DNA of 64,000 nt from Dasyornis broadbenti (taxonomy: Eukaryota; Chordata; Aves; Passeriformes; Dasyornithidae): the NCBI GenBank assembly GCA_013397935.1, contig VZRN01000753.1:1602069-1666068 (forward strand), given 5' to 3'. Below the pieces are notes generated by a model. The model was not told the DNA's origin, ran no database searches, and was given only the letters and a program-made list of their open reading frames with translations. How positions within the stretch are numbered: the stretch's first letter is position 1; each line of letters starts with the position of its first letter. The position numbers and the translations under genes were made by a program. Shown one piece after another: positions 37,901-50,377 of the stretch.

Positions 37901-40900
37901 CGGTTAGAGCCTTGCTTCACCAGCAAGCACGACTACAACCAAAAACAAAGAACGACAATTTGGGCAATAGATTTCTTCTAAAAATGCATTAATATTACAT
38001 GAAAATGAGAACATAAACATGTCCAGTAATCCATTTTTCTTGCTATAAAGGCACAAAGAACTCCTGCCATGCTGAAAAGAAAGCAGGATCACTTCCCACC
38101 AAAGCACTGTAAGGCGTGTAGTCATTAGACCAACATCTAGACAAGTTACTGGTAGTAATGTGGCTTTCTAATTCTGCTTCTTAGAGTGGATTCACTCCCT
38201 CACAGCTGCTTGAACTAATGCAGCACAGAGAAGAGAGCAAAACTAGACCTGTAGGTCTGCAGTGCTGGTATCAAACCGCTAAGCTGGTAAAATGTGAATA
38301 CGACACAGTCTTACAGAAGCGTTAATTCAGCTTCTGGTATACAGCAGTATTTTAAAAGACCCAAATACATTAAATCACTTCTGCACCTCCTCCAGTGTAA
38401 TCAGAATGGTAGCAAAAGTCCCATTTTTTCATTTCTTGAGTGTGCCATTCTGCAGTGCAGGGCTAAGTGTAAAGCTCAGTGGAAAGCAAGGAGGGAATTG
38501 TGTGCCTTCAGCTTGTATGAAGTCAGTAGATAAACTTCCTTAATGCCTTTCAAAAGACACTTAATCATACAATGTTGCCCTCAATTTCACATCAGCATCA
38601 ATCACATTACCGAATTAAAGGTGCATGGATGTGGGTCAGCTGGGCGTGACTAAATTTTCAGGGCAGAAACTCAAAATGAGTCAAGCACTCAAGAACCCTG
38701 TGCACCAGAGTACACTGATTAGACTATCATTGTTCCCTCTCTTAGGCAATGAACACAATCATGTCATACATCTCTGGAAGCTCCCCGTGTGGATAGAGCA
38801 GACTGATCTCAGCCTCTGCTGAGGTGTCACTTAAAAAGTGTGGACAGCTGCTAAAGCACTTCAAATAAGAAACAATTTAAATGCAGAGATATTTTTCTCA
38901 GCTTGAGAATATTTTATGATGTGGTCAGTGGTGATAAGATAATCACTCACTTAAAATTAAGCTTGTCCCTTACTGATATCTTGGTTATTTCATCATTATT
39001 TTATTGCAATAGTTTATGCACCTTTTCTTAAAGCACATGAGCACTGGTTTGCACATGACTGTAAATCCAGTTTAGAACAGAGCTCAGATCACTGAATATG
39101 TAATTGGAATTATCAGCAAAAAAGACTTATTAGTAGAAAAGATAGTTATGCATATCAGTGTAAAAATGTTACACAGTTAACAGTCTCTGGCCTAGCAATG
39201 ACTGTGCTCCATGCAATGAGGCTGATTCCAAGCACAGCAGCATGCCAGAGGAAAAACTCCAATTAATTTTGATGGGCTTTGATGCAGTCCTGCAATTGTT
39301 AACTGTAGTACAGTTTTTAGTTATTTATAAGTATTAAAGTGTATTGGCAACTGGTGTAGTCCCTGTGCCAGGTGCAACTCTCAGATGGGAGGTGCACTTA
39401 ATAGGGTGAAAATCCAGCCTTAGCAAAAGTTTTCTTTGACATTGTTGAAGTTTCAGCAGCAAATTTGAGGACTAAATCTGATCCAATAAATTAATTAATG
39501 TCTGAGAGCAAAAATTTACTTTCTGGTTTTAAGAACCTTTTTCTCTTTTTATACTGGTAAAAATTAGCTGTACTGTCTCAAATGATTCTCTCATTGGAAA
39601 TTAAACCCCCTTTGATTGTGAACTGATTATTTTCATTGTTGTAGTTGCAGAATAGGATTGGGGAGTGACAAGGAAATAGGGAAAAGCCCCTTTGTCACTG
39701 CTCACAGACTCAACTGTGGGCCAAAGCTGTCTTTTCTTTTGTCCTTTCTAACATTACCTGCCAAGTGAAAATACCTCTGTAGGTGGTGCAGGGCATTACT
39801 GAAGTGTGGCTGGGGAACAGCACATCCATACTTGGGGTCTGGATGGCAGCACATGGCACCGCCAGGGACACACAGGGGTGATGGGATGATCCTGGAAAAA
39901 GCTGATGTGCACGTTCACATCTGAGCCTGCACTCAGCTTTCTGATGCTGGGACATATCCCTTTTGAAAGGGAGATAGCTCTTGGAAGTTCACCTGAGGCA
40001 AGCAAAGCCTACTACACCCAGCAGAATGATTACAAGAAAATTCTTTGAACTAAAAGAGGTTTCTCTAGTGGACTTGAAACAGTGAAGAATTTGTTACTTA
40101 GTTGACAGAGATTTTAAGATCTAAGCAACATGGAAAAATAAGTATTTTTTAAATTATGAGAAATACCTTGATGGTTGTTAAACTTTCATATTTCACAGCA
40201 CGGCAGCAGAGTGGAACAAAATACCTGTGCATATCTTCTATTAATACCAATGGCAGCTGGACAGGTGAAGGCAGGAGAGAATACAGTGAAATTCAGGTGC
40301 AGAAAATGTTACCAAGAATTTTATTTTGATGTTGGCTAGAGCATGTCCCTTCCCCTACAACCACTGCTCCCCAGATCTGGAGTTTAATCTGGTTTTGTCT
40401 TAATTTCTTTTACAATTCTTTGTGTGTATTTTCAGATATGCAAAAAACACTCAGTACATTAAAGCTAATGCTCATACAAGGCATCACATCTTGTTACATT
40501 ATGCAAGTGTAGATAGGGAGCAAAGAGCTTGTATGGGTGGTATTTCATACACTCTGCATGGGTGCAAGACACTGAAACTCAGGCTACAGCCTCAGCTGCA
40601 GGAAAAAGCTGAGTAACTCCTGCCTTGATCCCCTGCCCTGCTCCGTGGCCAACACAGGCTGTAGTGCTGTAAATTCAGAGTGGCTCAGACTGCTTGCTTT
40701 TCCCTTGATGCCTTTCCCTCCACAGAAGTGGCGTTTTGCTCCATAAATAGCTCTTGCAAAATGCCAAAGGAACATTTTTCTAGCTCTGTGCCATACAAAG
40801 GCCCTGTAATTATATTCCAGATCTGTCATAACAGAATAGAGTCCTTCTCCCTTTTCATCCCTGTGGCCTTAAAACTGCCAACCCAGATTAATACTGCAGT

Positions 40901-42021
40901 GTAGCAATGTTCCCAGGCTTCCTAGAATGCAGAAGAGTTCAGAGCTCAGGAGTCCTACAAGTAAAACATTTGTGCAGGAACCTTCCTTCTAAAAGGTGCA
41001 AAGCCCATTTCATGGAATCCTGAACAGAAAATTCGATATTCCAGCTACCTTTCAGAGAAACATGACTTCCTCAGTGAACTATTACTGGTCAGTACTATAT
41101 CACTGCTTTCCTTATTTAATTATGCTTCTAAAATTCCAGTCTGTTTGAAATTAACATATGATGGTTTTTTGTGATTTGTCCATGGGCGAACAGAACGGAG
41201 GAAATGGGGGCTGTAGTCCGGACTGTTGACATCATGTGTATTTCTTTAGCAGCCCAAGCTGGGTTATCACTTACTGTCTGTCCTTGCCTTGAACCAGAAG
41301 GAATTGTTCCAATACAATTGTCCTAATTATTAAAACTTAGTGAAAGACGCACACATGGAGCTATTAAATTCAAGTGTTTCAAGGTCTGATTCTTACAAAT
41401 GTACAAGTACTTCCCTTGAGGGTCTGTCTGTGAAAACACCATTACCAGTACACAACACAGATGGAAAATAAATTATCCTCTGGGTTTTGGAACTCTTAGC
41501 AAGTGTTCATCAGCTTATAAAGGTGAAAAATGGGATTTTAAGAATTTTTTTCGCTTTTAACCACAGTGACTATCAACTATCTTAAACCTAAACTCCAAGA
41601 ACATAGTATTCTAAAACTGTTAGAATGATAGTATTTAGTCACAGACCTAAAGCACAGAGTAAAAATGGGTTAGCAGAACTGTCTATATTTTCAGACTGAG
41701 AAATTCAAAGGCTGAATGCCAAGTTTACCTGGCAGGTATGTCCTTTCAAAAAATAACCCCACAAAGATACCCAAATTTTAGTTTTACGTTTCTTCTGGTG
41801 TTACTCCTTTTTACAACTGTGCTTAGATAAATGGGAACTAAATTAAGACTTTAGGTTTTGAAAAGACTCAAGCTAAGAAAGAAATACGGCTTAAAAGAGT
41901 GGTATATATTAATCATGTGAGTGATAGCAATGAGGAACTGTGCTTTTCCTGTATCTTTTTCATTAAATTAAACAATTCATGTTGTGATTAGCATTTTCAG
42001 GTCAAATTGAAATCCCTCTGC

Positions 42022-42117
42022 CATAGAATCATAACATTGTAGAATCATTTAGGTTGGAAAGGACCTTTAAAATCATCAAGTTCAACTTTTAACCCATCCA
42101 TAATACTCAAACCATGT
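42022..42117 (-). mobile_element. Short CR1 LINE 3' fragment
   Basis: ATAGAATCATAACATTGTAG, then AATCATTTAGGTTGGAAAGG and ACCTTTAAAATCATCAAGTT, is the reverse complement of the CR1 3' terminus including a duplicated terminal GAATCAT-type unit. It is truncated to under 100 bp. Confidence 0.88.
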
Positions 42118-45100
42118 AGCTTTGTTAGAAGTTCCCAGAACTAATACCAACACTTTATTAATTGCACAGGCAGGAAACAGTAAAGTTACTTGAAAGTGGC
42201 TGTTATGATTTTGTGACTGTACATAGATCTTGCAAAATGTTATTGGTAATATGCATCCTGTACCCCACATAAACACTGCGAGAATAGCATGGTCATTGTT
42301 ACGCTTTATAGCTGTTGTGGAAAATGTCTTAACCTGCATTCATGATGATAGTGCCCATCCTACTCCCATGCCTTTTTATACAGTTGTGGTAAGATTGTTA
42401 CGAAATCCTTTTGTCAGTCATGGTCCAGCTAACTTACGTATGTATAGAATTTATATATTAAAACCCCCTAATATATACTGTGTTTTAACAGTTTGCCTGA
42501 ACTGTCTATGGTTTCTAAATTTTGTAATGTGAGTGTCAAATAAGAACAATAATTAAAAAAAGAAAAAAGGCTCAGCTGTGTGGATTTTTTTCTTTGGTTT
42601 TATATGTAGTAAAGATTTCAACAACTGCAAATCTACAGGAGAGGCTGTGAAGAAACTCACGTTGCTTTGAAACTCCAGAAATACAAAGATGTCCCTGACT
42701 CTGCCCAACAATTCATGAATATGTGTGCAGGCAGAAACCTGTGGTTTTTGCTTTTTCTCATTTCTACTTTACTGCTTCTCTCTTCATCCTCACACATTCA
42801 GAACATTGCACTCCATATGCATTGCAAGGAAAGGACGCAGATTCACAGTAACTGTAATAAAATATTTTCCCAAATAGGAGTTGTAGAATGGAACCTTCAT
42901 AATAATAAGATCTCTCTGATCTCTGTCAGTATAAAAATACCATGTCTGAGTATTTTTAGTTTGTTTTTATAAAACTCCATGGTACAACTGCTGTTTAAAT
43001 GTGTTCTTTTAATATTTAAATATAATACAATAAATTATTAAATATAATACAAATAATAAACTGAGAGCTTCTATTGAAATGAGGGACCCATTTCAGTAAC
43101 AAGGTACAGTAAGAGACATCCTTGTTTCAAGCAGTTTAAAATTCTTTTAAATAAAGAAAAGGCCCAGAGGTGAAACTTGTGTAGACGTAAGTGGTGGAGC
43201 TTCCTTGGTGGCACCTGCAGCACGTTGCTTCTGTGAGTGTGTAACTGCTGTTCAGCACAGCCGGCCCTGCCTGTTGTCACCAAGGGAGAACTGCTCGGTG
43301 TAAGGGGTGTCACTGACTCCAAAGCCTGCAGAAGTGGGACGTGCAACCTCCTTTCTCAGCACAGTGTTCTTACTCATGGTGCCAGAGCTCTTGCCAAAAG
43401 CAACTGTTTGAGTCATTTGGCTGAATTTCCTGTAAAATGTGGCTTATTCAGGCTTCCCCATGTCAAGCCCCTAATTCTTTACTACGATGAAACATTTCAA
43501 TCCTCAGGAGGCCTGTTGCCTCAGAGAGTGAGAAAAGCCTCAAGTTGCAACCATCCCTGTGAGCCTTTCAATTAAAGGACATGGATCAGCTCAGCTCAGC
43601 CCAAGGTGATCCCAGCTGGGCCATTTATTACCAAAGTGAAAACCAGTCTGCCCACCGAGGGAACACACTTTGCCCCTTGGTGACCTGCCAGCTGCTCAAG
43701 GCACAGTGTCCCCCTCGCCCTGAGTGCAATGGGAACACGCTGAGGGCAGCCTGGGCCATTCCAGTCTGACCCTGGACACAGCTCAGTGGGAACCATTGTA
43801 TTACCTGGCCACAACTTTTCCCCCGTGCACACAGGAATGAACACAAGTGCCCATGCTCACACAAAGTTTCTGGGTCACAGCTTTTCTAAGAGAAATTCTA
43901 ATAACTCTATAACAAGGAAAATGTGTCCCTAAGCCTAACCATACCTGCTTCTTTTTCACCTGACTGAATATTTGCATTCTTTATATTCTACTGCATAATA
44001 ATATGATAATAATAACAATAAAATATATTTTAAAATTTTCCTTTTAAAAAATAAAATCTCATTGAATGGAAATACAACTGTCAGTGGGTTCTTGTTTTGC
44101 TTTTCTGCTGCTCCACACATCCAAGCTCCTGTTATCTCTTTGAATTTACATATGCCACAACAATCTGGGACACTGGCTCCCTTGATCAGTAGTTATAGTG
44201 ATTTGTGAAATGAATAATATATTTTGCCTGATATATCCTAGAAATTCTCCTGGCAGTTTTTTCCATCCCTGTTCAGTTCAGTCCCTTATAAAGAGACGGT
44301 GTTGTCATTACTCCGTCCCTGAGCTCCCAAGCAAAGCTACAGCTGCTCCCACACAGTCGAGAGAACATAAGAAAATGTCTGTCAGTACAAAATCAAACCA
44401 TGGAACTGTAGAAATCCATAAACAACTAAAGGCCAAGCACAACTGCTGATCAGCCACCCTCTGACACTAACCAGAAGGACTAAAAACAAAACCAATACAT
44501 TTGTAATAAAGAGAAAGCAAGCACAGCACTGGAAGTACTGAAAGCCAGGAATTTTTGGCTCTGTCTCTGAGTTTTTCTGAGGCTTTGGGCAAGGAAGACG
44601 ACCCTTGCTTTAAATTTTGTTTTCAAACAATGACAACACTAGATGAGATCTATGTCTTCTGAAGAGCTGCTGTGAGGATGGATCACCTCCTGTGGTAAGG
44701 CATTTGAAAGAGGGACCTCACAAAATTGCATTTTGAAGGAAATGGTTTCAATGAGTCTTTTCATACACTCACAAATGTGTCCCACCAGCACAGTAACACT
44801 GAATTGTCATGTATCTGCTGTACAAAGCAATCTCAAATATAGTTGCATTGTGTGTTACCCACTCCTCAAGCTGTGCATACATTTGGCATTGCAAGTCTAA
44901 TTAAAGAAGGATATATATCACATAAACAAAAGTAAATACCATAAGGGCTGACAGCAGAAGTAGCTGTAACTACACTCAAATGAATTTCCTGAGTTTTGTA
45001 ATAACTAAATTTCTCTAGTTTGATTCTTCAGTGTTCTTCATCTCATTCCTGACTTTAAAATGGTCATTTTTAGAAGGATTGTCACTTTGTGCTACATAAT

Positions 45101-46364
45101 CTGGTCATGGACAGCAAATTTCTCCTTTTATCCCTCTCTGAGACAGCACTTAAATTCCAGCTGACATTTCCTCTACCGCTGTGTCTCCACTGCCACCTCC
45201 CGAACAGGAAGGAAAATTAACTGCTTCAAATTCTGCCTTTCTTTTGAATGTCTGCAAAGGTCATTTTGAAAGCACTTTGTTCCACACACAGAGCAGGGGC
45301 TGAAACTGCTTTGCTATCTATCTAGAGGGGTTACATTCTATAAAATCTGTTGTAAAGTGTTTGCTTCAGAGGGAAATTTCTTCATCTATATTTGATATGA
45401 AGGCGGTACAACCTTTATATGGTGCTTTTCTTCTTCAAAAAGGTCCAATTATTAAGTTCTGATAGGTTTATTCCTCTTTCAACTGTCAGCTGAATGACTG
45501 TGACTGAAACCAATAAATTTTTACAGCTCCTATTGATCTTGTTTTCATAATGTACAAAAGTTATTTCTACCTTTTCTATTCCAGGCTGAAGATCCTTATA
45601 TCTGACAGAAGAGAACCAAAATATCCTAGAATCAAATTTCTTCCGCTTCCAAAGGTAGTTCAGTCAGTTCTGAGAGTCTGTTCTGCATTAACTTCCTTTT
45701 TTTTTTTCCATTAAATGTGATTTCCCAAAATTGTCCCTGAACTGCTATATCCTGTTAGAAGCCCTGTCATCCATTTATAAGGGGCGAGGAAAATAGCAAA
45801 GGTAAAATCCAGTAAAACCCTAAAAGAGGCAGCGAGGTAAGAAAGGCAGATAGCGTGATGCTGTCAAATCCCGTCTTCTCTGCCCTGCAAGGAATACCAG
45901 CCACTGGCATTGGTCAACAACCTTCCAAAAAGAAACTTTCCATAAAATCTAGATGGTCTTCCCAGACACACCTCTGGAATAAGAAATTAGTGAAAAATTG
46001 TTATCATGTGGTACAGTTGGCTAGTGTCAGGTACACATACATTTCTGCTTGTTTACATGTGCATGGTCCCTCTCTGTAAATTTAATTTTATGCTTTTATC
46101 TCTTTTCTGCTGCTTGCAGTCTGAGAGAATTCCTCAGACAGTATCAGTGGATGTTGGGAAAACTCTTAACACTTGGCAGATATTATTAATTTTTTATAAA
46201 TAGTAACCAATCATTAAATGCCAAATGAGAAACAGTGAAGCATTGGCGACAAAGCCATATTTGGCATTACTTGATTTGGTATACAACAGATTATGAGGTT
46301 AAAAGTTTTTTAAAAACACAAGTGGCAACAAACAGGTGTTGATGCTACATATCTTAGTTTCTCT

Positions 46365-46407
46365 TTAAAAAAAAAAAAAAAAAGAAGACACAAGAAAAAA
46401 AAAAAAA
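46365..46407. repeat. A-rich low-complexity tract
   Basis: Two long A homopolymers are separated by a short GAAGACACAAG stretch. There is no recognisable retrocopy upstream of it, so I call it simple sequence only. Confidence 0.8.
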
Positions 46408-47246
46408 CAAACCAAGAAGAGGAACAGGATTTCCACTCTATTGTAAACCAGTTTGAAATGGTTATCTTAAGCTTGTTGGCAAACAAATTTTAATGAAAAT
46501 TTTAAAATTACAAATGCAAAAGTTTGTCCTTATTTACTAATGTCTTGATGGACTGACATAAAAAGACAACAGCACTCATTAAAGTACATTACAACTTAGA
46601 TATTCTGGATTGTGCTTCAGCTGCAAAATTTTGCTGTATTAGAGGTAAAAATTGCTAAAATTATTCTGGGAAAGAGTCACTGAGGTCAGGAATTTCTCAA
46701 TTTACCCATTAACCTTCAAAGATTGTGATTTTCTCCAGATGAAACATCATGAGCTACTAAATCTGAAACTTGCATTTCAGTTCCACTTTCCCGTTTTTGG
46801 GTTTGCTTTTCTTTCCTTGGTAACAATCTCTTTGGGCTTATTCAATCCTCTGTCTGAGTGATGGCTTGAGCCGTTGGTGATAACAAATTTCCTGTGCAGT
46901 CCAGCATTAACTCCGCAGTAACTCAGGCCTGGGACACTGATTTTTACCTCTGCCAGGACATGACTCAGCTGCATCCACCATCCCACACGTGCTCCGGAAT
47001 GAATCACGAATCGCTCAGCAATCCATGCAATTCCACACAGCGGAGGGGTCATTTACAAATTGCAGACTCGGGCAGACAAAATGTTTTATTGGGTTTTTTA
47101 GCCCGAGCATCACACAGGAACGGCTCGAAGCCAGGCCTAACTGTGGAACCGACCTTTGCACCAAACTGCTTAAACACTATGTCTGGCGAGTTCGCTAGAA
47201 TTAAGTAATTGGCGGTTGGGACTAATTGGAGATTTCTGCACTGCTA

Positions 47247-47252
47247 CACGTG
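47247..47252. promoter_or_regulatory. CACGTG E-box upstream of the CLK4 island
   Basis: A palindromic CACGTG lies about 0.4 kb before the presumed CLK4 start region. It is a candidate USF/MYC-type binding site by motif only. Confidence 0.35.
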
Positions 47253-47319
47253 TTTGATGAAGGACCAGAGGAGGGCAGGCCCGCAGTTGTGGGCGGCCTC
47301 TGAACTCCAGCTGGGGGGT

Positions 47320-47341
47320 GCTTTCGTGGCCCTTATGTGTA
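47320..47341 (+). repeat. 22-bp direct repeat, left copy (flanks CLK4 CpG island)
   Basis: An exact 22-base word beginning GCTTTCGTGGCCCTTATG recurs at 48209-48230 in the same orientation, on the other side of the promoter island. The identity stops abruptly at both ends. Confidence 0.9.
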
Positions 47342-47562
47342 GCGTGAACCCCTACATGGAGTTGGGTCACAAAGCCATACATGCTTTGGGTAAAGGCGAC
47401 GCCCAGCATGTGCGATGGGACAGGGACGTGACGGAAAGAACCAACACCACGCCGCACCCCTCACACCAGCCACCATGGCGGCGGCACCACCTCAGGGGCG
47501 GAGCCTCGGGGCGGCTCCTCTCTCCGGGAGCTCCCGCCCTGCCCGCCCTTACGCCGTGCGTC

Positions 47563-47570
47563 TGACGTCA
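47563..47570. promoter_or_regulatory. CRE palindrome TGACGTCA
   Basis: Perfect 8-bp CREB/ATF site in the CLK4 island, about 120 bp before the exon 1 donor and so probably just upstream of the transcription start. A functional role is inferred from motif and position. Confidence 0.65.
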
Positions 47571-47599
47571 CGGCGCACAGACGCCGCGAGAACGAGGGA

Positions 47600-47689
47600 G
47601 AAGGAGGAAGCTGCTTCTCCGCGCTCGCAGCCGCCATTTTGTCTGTGCGCGCAGGGCGGACACGGAGCTCCTCGCTTTCTGTTCCAGTT
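47600..47689 (+). other. CLK4: CLK4 exon 1 (non-coding 5' UTR; 5' end approximate)
   Basis: The 3' boundary is supported by a strong donor, CCAGTT|GTAAGTG at 47690. The 5' end is a guess placed between the CRE and the YY1-type motif GCCGCCATTTTG (47630-47641), an element often found just after the start site of such promoters. No ATG in this exon leads into the CLK4 frame. Mammalian CLK genes likewise begin with a non-coding exon. Confidence 0.7.
47630..47641 (+). promoter_or_regulatory. YY1-type element GCCGCCATTTTG
   Basis: Exact match to the classic YY1 downstream-promoter motif, positioned within the presumed 5' UTR exon. A second related word (ATGGCGGCGG) lies at 47474. Confidence 0.6.
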
Positions 47690-48208
47690 GTAAGTGGTGA
47701 GGGCGGCCCCTTTTCCTTCTCTTTTCACCTTCGTATTTTTCCTCACTCCTTTCTATTTCCAGGGGTGGGGAAGCGGAGGGGACGCAGGGCNGGGTGGGAG
47801 AGCTGCTTCCCTTGTCTCCGCGGCGCGGGGCGCGTCAAGCCCTGCTTCAGGAGATGTTGAGGCGTGGGGGAGGAGGATCCTCGGCACAGGAGTCCTGTCG
47901 GGGTCTCGGCGGAGGTGCGGGGGGCTGGGGCGGACGGAGCTGGGCTCACCCGGCCCGGCCGTGCCTGGCGCCCGCCCAGGTGGCAGCGGGGACCGGCCCT
48001 TCCTTCCCCGCCGGCCCTGGAGGCCTCCCGGGGGAACGTGGCGTGGAAATGGGCTCGGTGCCCCTGGGTTGGGGTGGCGTGTGTCCCCTCCAGGACCTGC
48101 GACGTCGGACTTTGGCCATCCCAAAGGAATAAGCCTTTGACCTCCTCCGCCTGCCAAGTTTTTGAGGAGAGGCATTTAGAAATTGCTGTGTAGGCAGCTT
48201 ACGGCAGG

Positions 48209-48230
48209 GCTTTCGTGGCCCTTATGTGTA
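48209..48230 (+). repeat. 22-bp direct repeat, right copy
   Basis: Exact second copy of the word at 47320-47341, offset by 889 bp. It lies just past the 3' edge of the CpG island in CLK4 intron 1. Confidence 0.9.
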
Positions 48231-49562
48231 TGGATCTGTTCAAGAGGGGAATGGCTCCTGCTTGAGGAACCTTATGGCAAAATGTGGGAGTGAAAACTGC
48301 CTGTGATATGGATTAGTTCCACATGCTACAGGAATGCATATGTTCGTGGCAGCTGTCAGTATTACATAAGTGAAGTTCTTCGGCGCATAAAATCAGAGGG
48401 AGAGCACACTAGTCAAAAATCTTAAGGTGGCTCCTACCTTAAAATGGACTCAGACCGAATCTGGCCATTTCCTCCTCATTTATATTTCCTTGGCTCCTTT
48501 AGGAACAAAATTTGCGATTTTAATCTTAATTTCACTAATGCTATGTGCATTTGAGTGTAGTTAAGCAGCAGTTAGTCTTCAACAAAGCATTTTCTCCAGT
48601 TTCCTGTGTCAAATAGCCATCCTTCTGCCCCTAAGCCTTTCTCTGCAGGACAGTTTAATGGTGATTTTATTTAGATGTCCATTACAGAGCCTTAGTGCCG
48701 CCTGCCTTCTGCCAGGTGTGGAAAGAAAAAAACCCTAAGCAACCATCAGTAAAATTTTCATTTCACTTATAACTGAATGTGAGTGTGTGGAGCTCTGCAC
48801 CTCAAGAGTAACTGGCACCGGAGTGTGCTTCAGAACCTGAGTTATGTAAGGTGAAAATAGAGGAAAATGGCTTTGGAGCTGTGTAAGAAGAGAGGAAACT
48901 AAAGCATGTAAATAAAACCAAGCTGGTTTTAATTTTTCAGGTGTTTTTGTTTGTCATTCGCAACATTAGTATTTTCATTTTTTTATTAGAATATCATAAG
49001 TGAAAAAGAATTTGTGAGATCTGGATCATGATTGACTCATAAGGAGTACAAGGCACTCACTTTACACAGTTTTTCACTCTGTTTGCATTGTATTTGTATT
49101 CTAAGAATTAATTTCTTTTAAAAATGTTGCACGTATCTGGTGGAGTTTTATTTTTAAAGTTATCACCCTCTCACAGATCTTCTGAAAGTATCAGAACTTT
49201 TTTTTCAGAATAAGCGTGCCATTTGCATGTTCTAGGAGTTTCCATCTTAATGCCTCCTCTTTGTATAGAGGCATTGTTCTCTGAATTTACACAGATTTGC
49301 ACAATTTATACATGATTTACAGTCATGATTTTTCTACTCTTGCTGTCATTGTCTCTAAACTACTGTTCTCACTGTCACTACTTGCTACAGAAGCTTTTTA
49401 TTACCTTGTGTAAGTTCATTCTTTGGAATATACTGGAATGGATATGGAAGGTTATTCTTACTTTCAAAAAACTCCTGCCACAGATGAGTGAAAAATAACA
49501 GTTGTTTTTGTTATACTCTTTAATTCTACAGCCGTGTTTTACTTTGCCTTTTTTTTTTTCAG

Positions 49563-49860
49563 TTGTGCATGTACCTGTTTGAACAGAGAATTCCTGCACC
49601 TAACATCCAGCAACAGAAGCTGGTGGGTTTTGTCTTTGGCAAATCAGCTGAACTGTAGAACACCCACGGTCCTGCATGCTAATAGGGTGCAAAAGTTGTG
49701 GCTTGGCTCCAGGTGCTCAAGAGTTGTGTTAATCCATCAGAGTTCACAGTGGTTGTTGCCAAAAGAGTTCTGTAAATAGTTTAGCGAGAAAAGTTTTAAG
49801 ACTGATTGTACATACTTGATTTTCATGTAATGACTTTACAATAAAGTATGAAGACCCAAA
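49563..49860 (+). other. Possible alternative terminal exon in CLK4 intron 1
   Basis: A very strong acceptor (ten-T tract then CAG, ending at 49562) opens a segment that ends with AATAAA at 49840-49845 and a GT-rich stretch after about 49862. Several TGTA words precede the signal. Together these are the parts of a 3'-terminal exon that would give a short, CLK4-kinase-less transcript. No transcript evidence is available here. Confidence 0.35.
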
Positions 49861-50219
49861 TCCAGGTTTTGTTGTTAGAGAATGTTTGGAGAGGAAGTTT
49901 TCTTCCAATAGAAGGCTCTTTAAGGAAACTATTCTGTTTAGTCACTTGAGAGTTTATTTAAAATAGGCTTTAATGACATGTTTGAAGCTATTAAATGAAG
50001 ATGAGTTGGCCTATTTAATCTTGGTTTGTGTTTCATAACAGTGTTAGTGTTGGGATGAGGGAGCTGTGTGTGCTCGCCAAACCGAAATAATGGGTGGAGG
50101 GAGCTGAGGAAAAATTGGTCTTTTAAATTCTGTCATTCTTCATCAAACTACAATTGTTGACTTGCACCTACATGTGTGTTTGTCGATTTTGTTTTTATTA
50201 TTAATATTATGTTTTCCAG

Positions 50220-50377
50220 TGGGAGATGAGGCATTCAAAGCAATCCCATTGTCCTGAGTGGGACGACAGGAGGAGCTGGGATCAAAGGAAGCACAGTAGC
50301 AGCCGCAAGCGCAGAAAGAGGTCCCACAGCAGTGGCCAAGAGAGCAAGCACTATAAACCCAGTCGGATTTCAGAAAG
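50220..50377 (+). CDS. CLK4: CLK4 exon 2 (start codon exon)
   Basis: The acceptor GTTTTCCAG ends at 50219, the ATG is at 50226 and the donor is GAAAG|GTATAA at 50378. It encodes residues 1-50 plus two bases of codon 51. It starts MRHSKQSHCPEWDD, the conserved CLK1/CLK4 start, and continues with a basic SSSRKRRKRSHSS stretch that looks like a nuclear localisation signal. Confidence 0.95.

Larger units (their letters stand above)
34910..47170. other. RASGEF1C 3' UTR (end undefined) and intergenic DNA
   Basis: The first part must be RASGEF1C 3' UTR, but no polyadenylation site is clear-cut. Hexamer candidates include ATTAAA at 36135 and AATAAA at 39485 and 43029. The rest is AT-leaning non-coding sequence with one CR1 fragment (42022-42117) and a paired A-run near 46365-46407. 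Open frames here are short and match no family I know. I see no RNA gene. Confidence 0.65.
47400..48110 (+). promoter_or_regulatory. CLK4: CLK4 CpG-island promoter and start of intron 1
   Basis: A sharp rise in G+C and CpG content marks this island in otherwise AT-leaning DNA. It includes GC boxes (GGGGCGGAGC near 47495 and GGGGCGGCTC near 47508), a full cAMP-response palindrome at 47563-47570 and a YY1-type motif at 47630-47641. No TATA box is evident, as expected of a housekeeping-type promoter. It lies 2.5 kb before the CLK4 ATG exon, with a good splice donor at 47690. One base is ambiguous (47791). Confidence 0.85.
48111..50219 (+). other. CLK4 intron 1 (remaining part)
   Basis: Non-coding. 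It contains the right copy of the 22-bp direct repeat and a possible alternative terminal exon (49563-49860). No repeat family recognised. Confidence 0.8.

Noticed and set aside
46365..46407. A-tracts that could be the tail of a processed pseudogene
   Set aside because: No gene-like sequence precedes them and I see no target-site duplication, so simple sequence is the better explanation.
47415..47693. Open frame with a good-looking ATG (MAAAPPQG...) in the CLK4 island
   Set aside because: It runs through the GC-rich promoter, the CRE and the 5' UTR exon, has no homology I know and no splice path into CLK4. The ATG lies in a YY1-like word and probably upstream of the transcription start.
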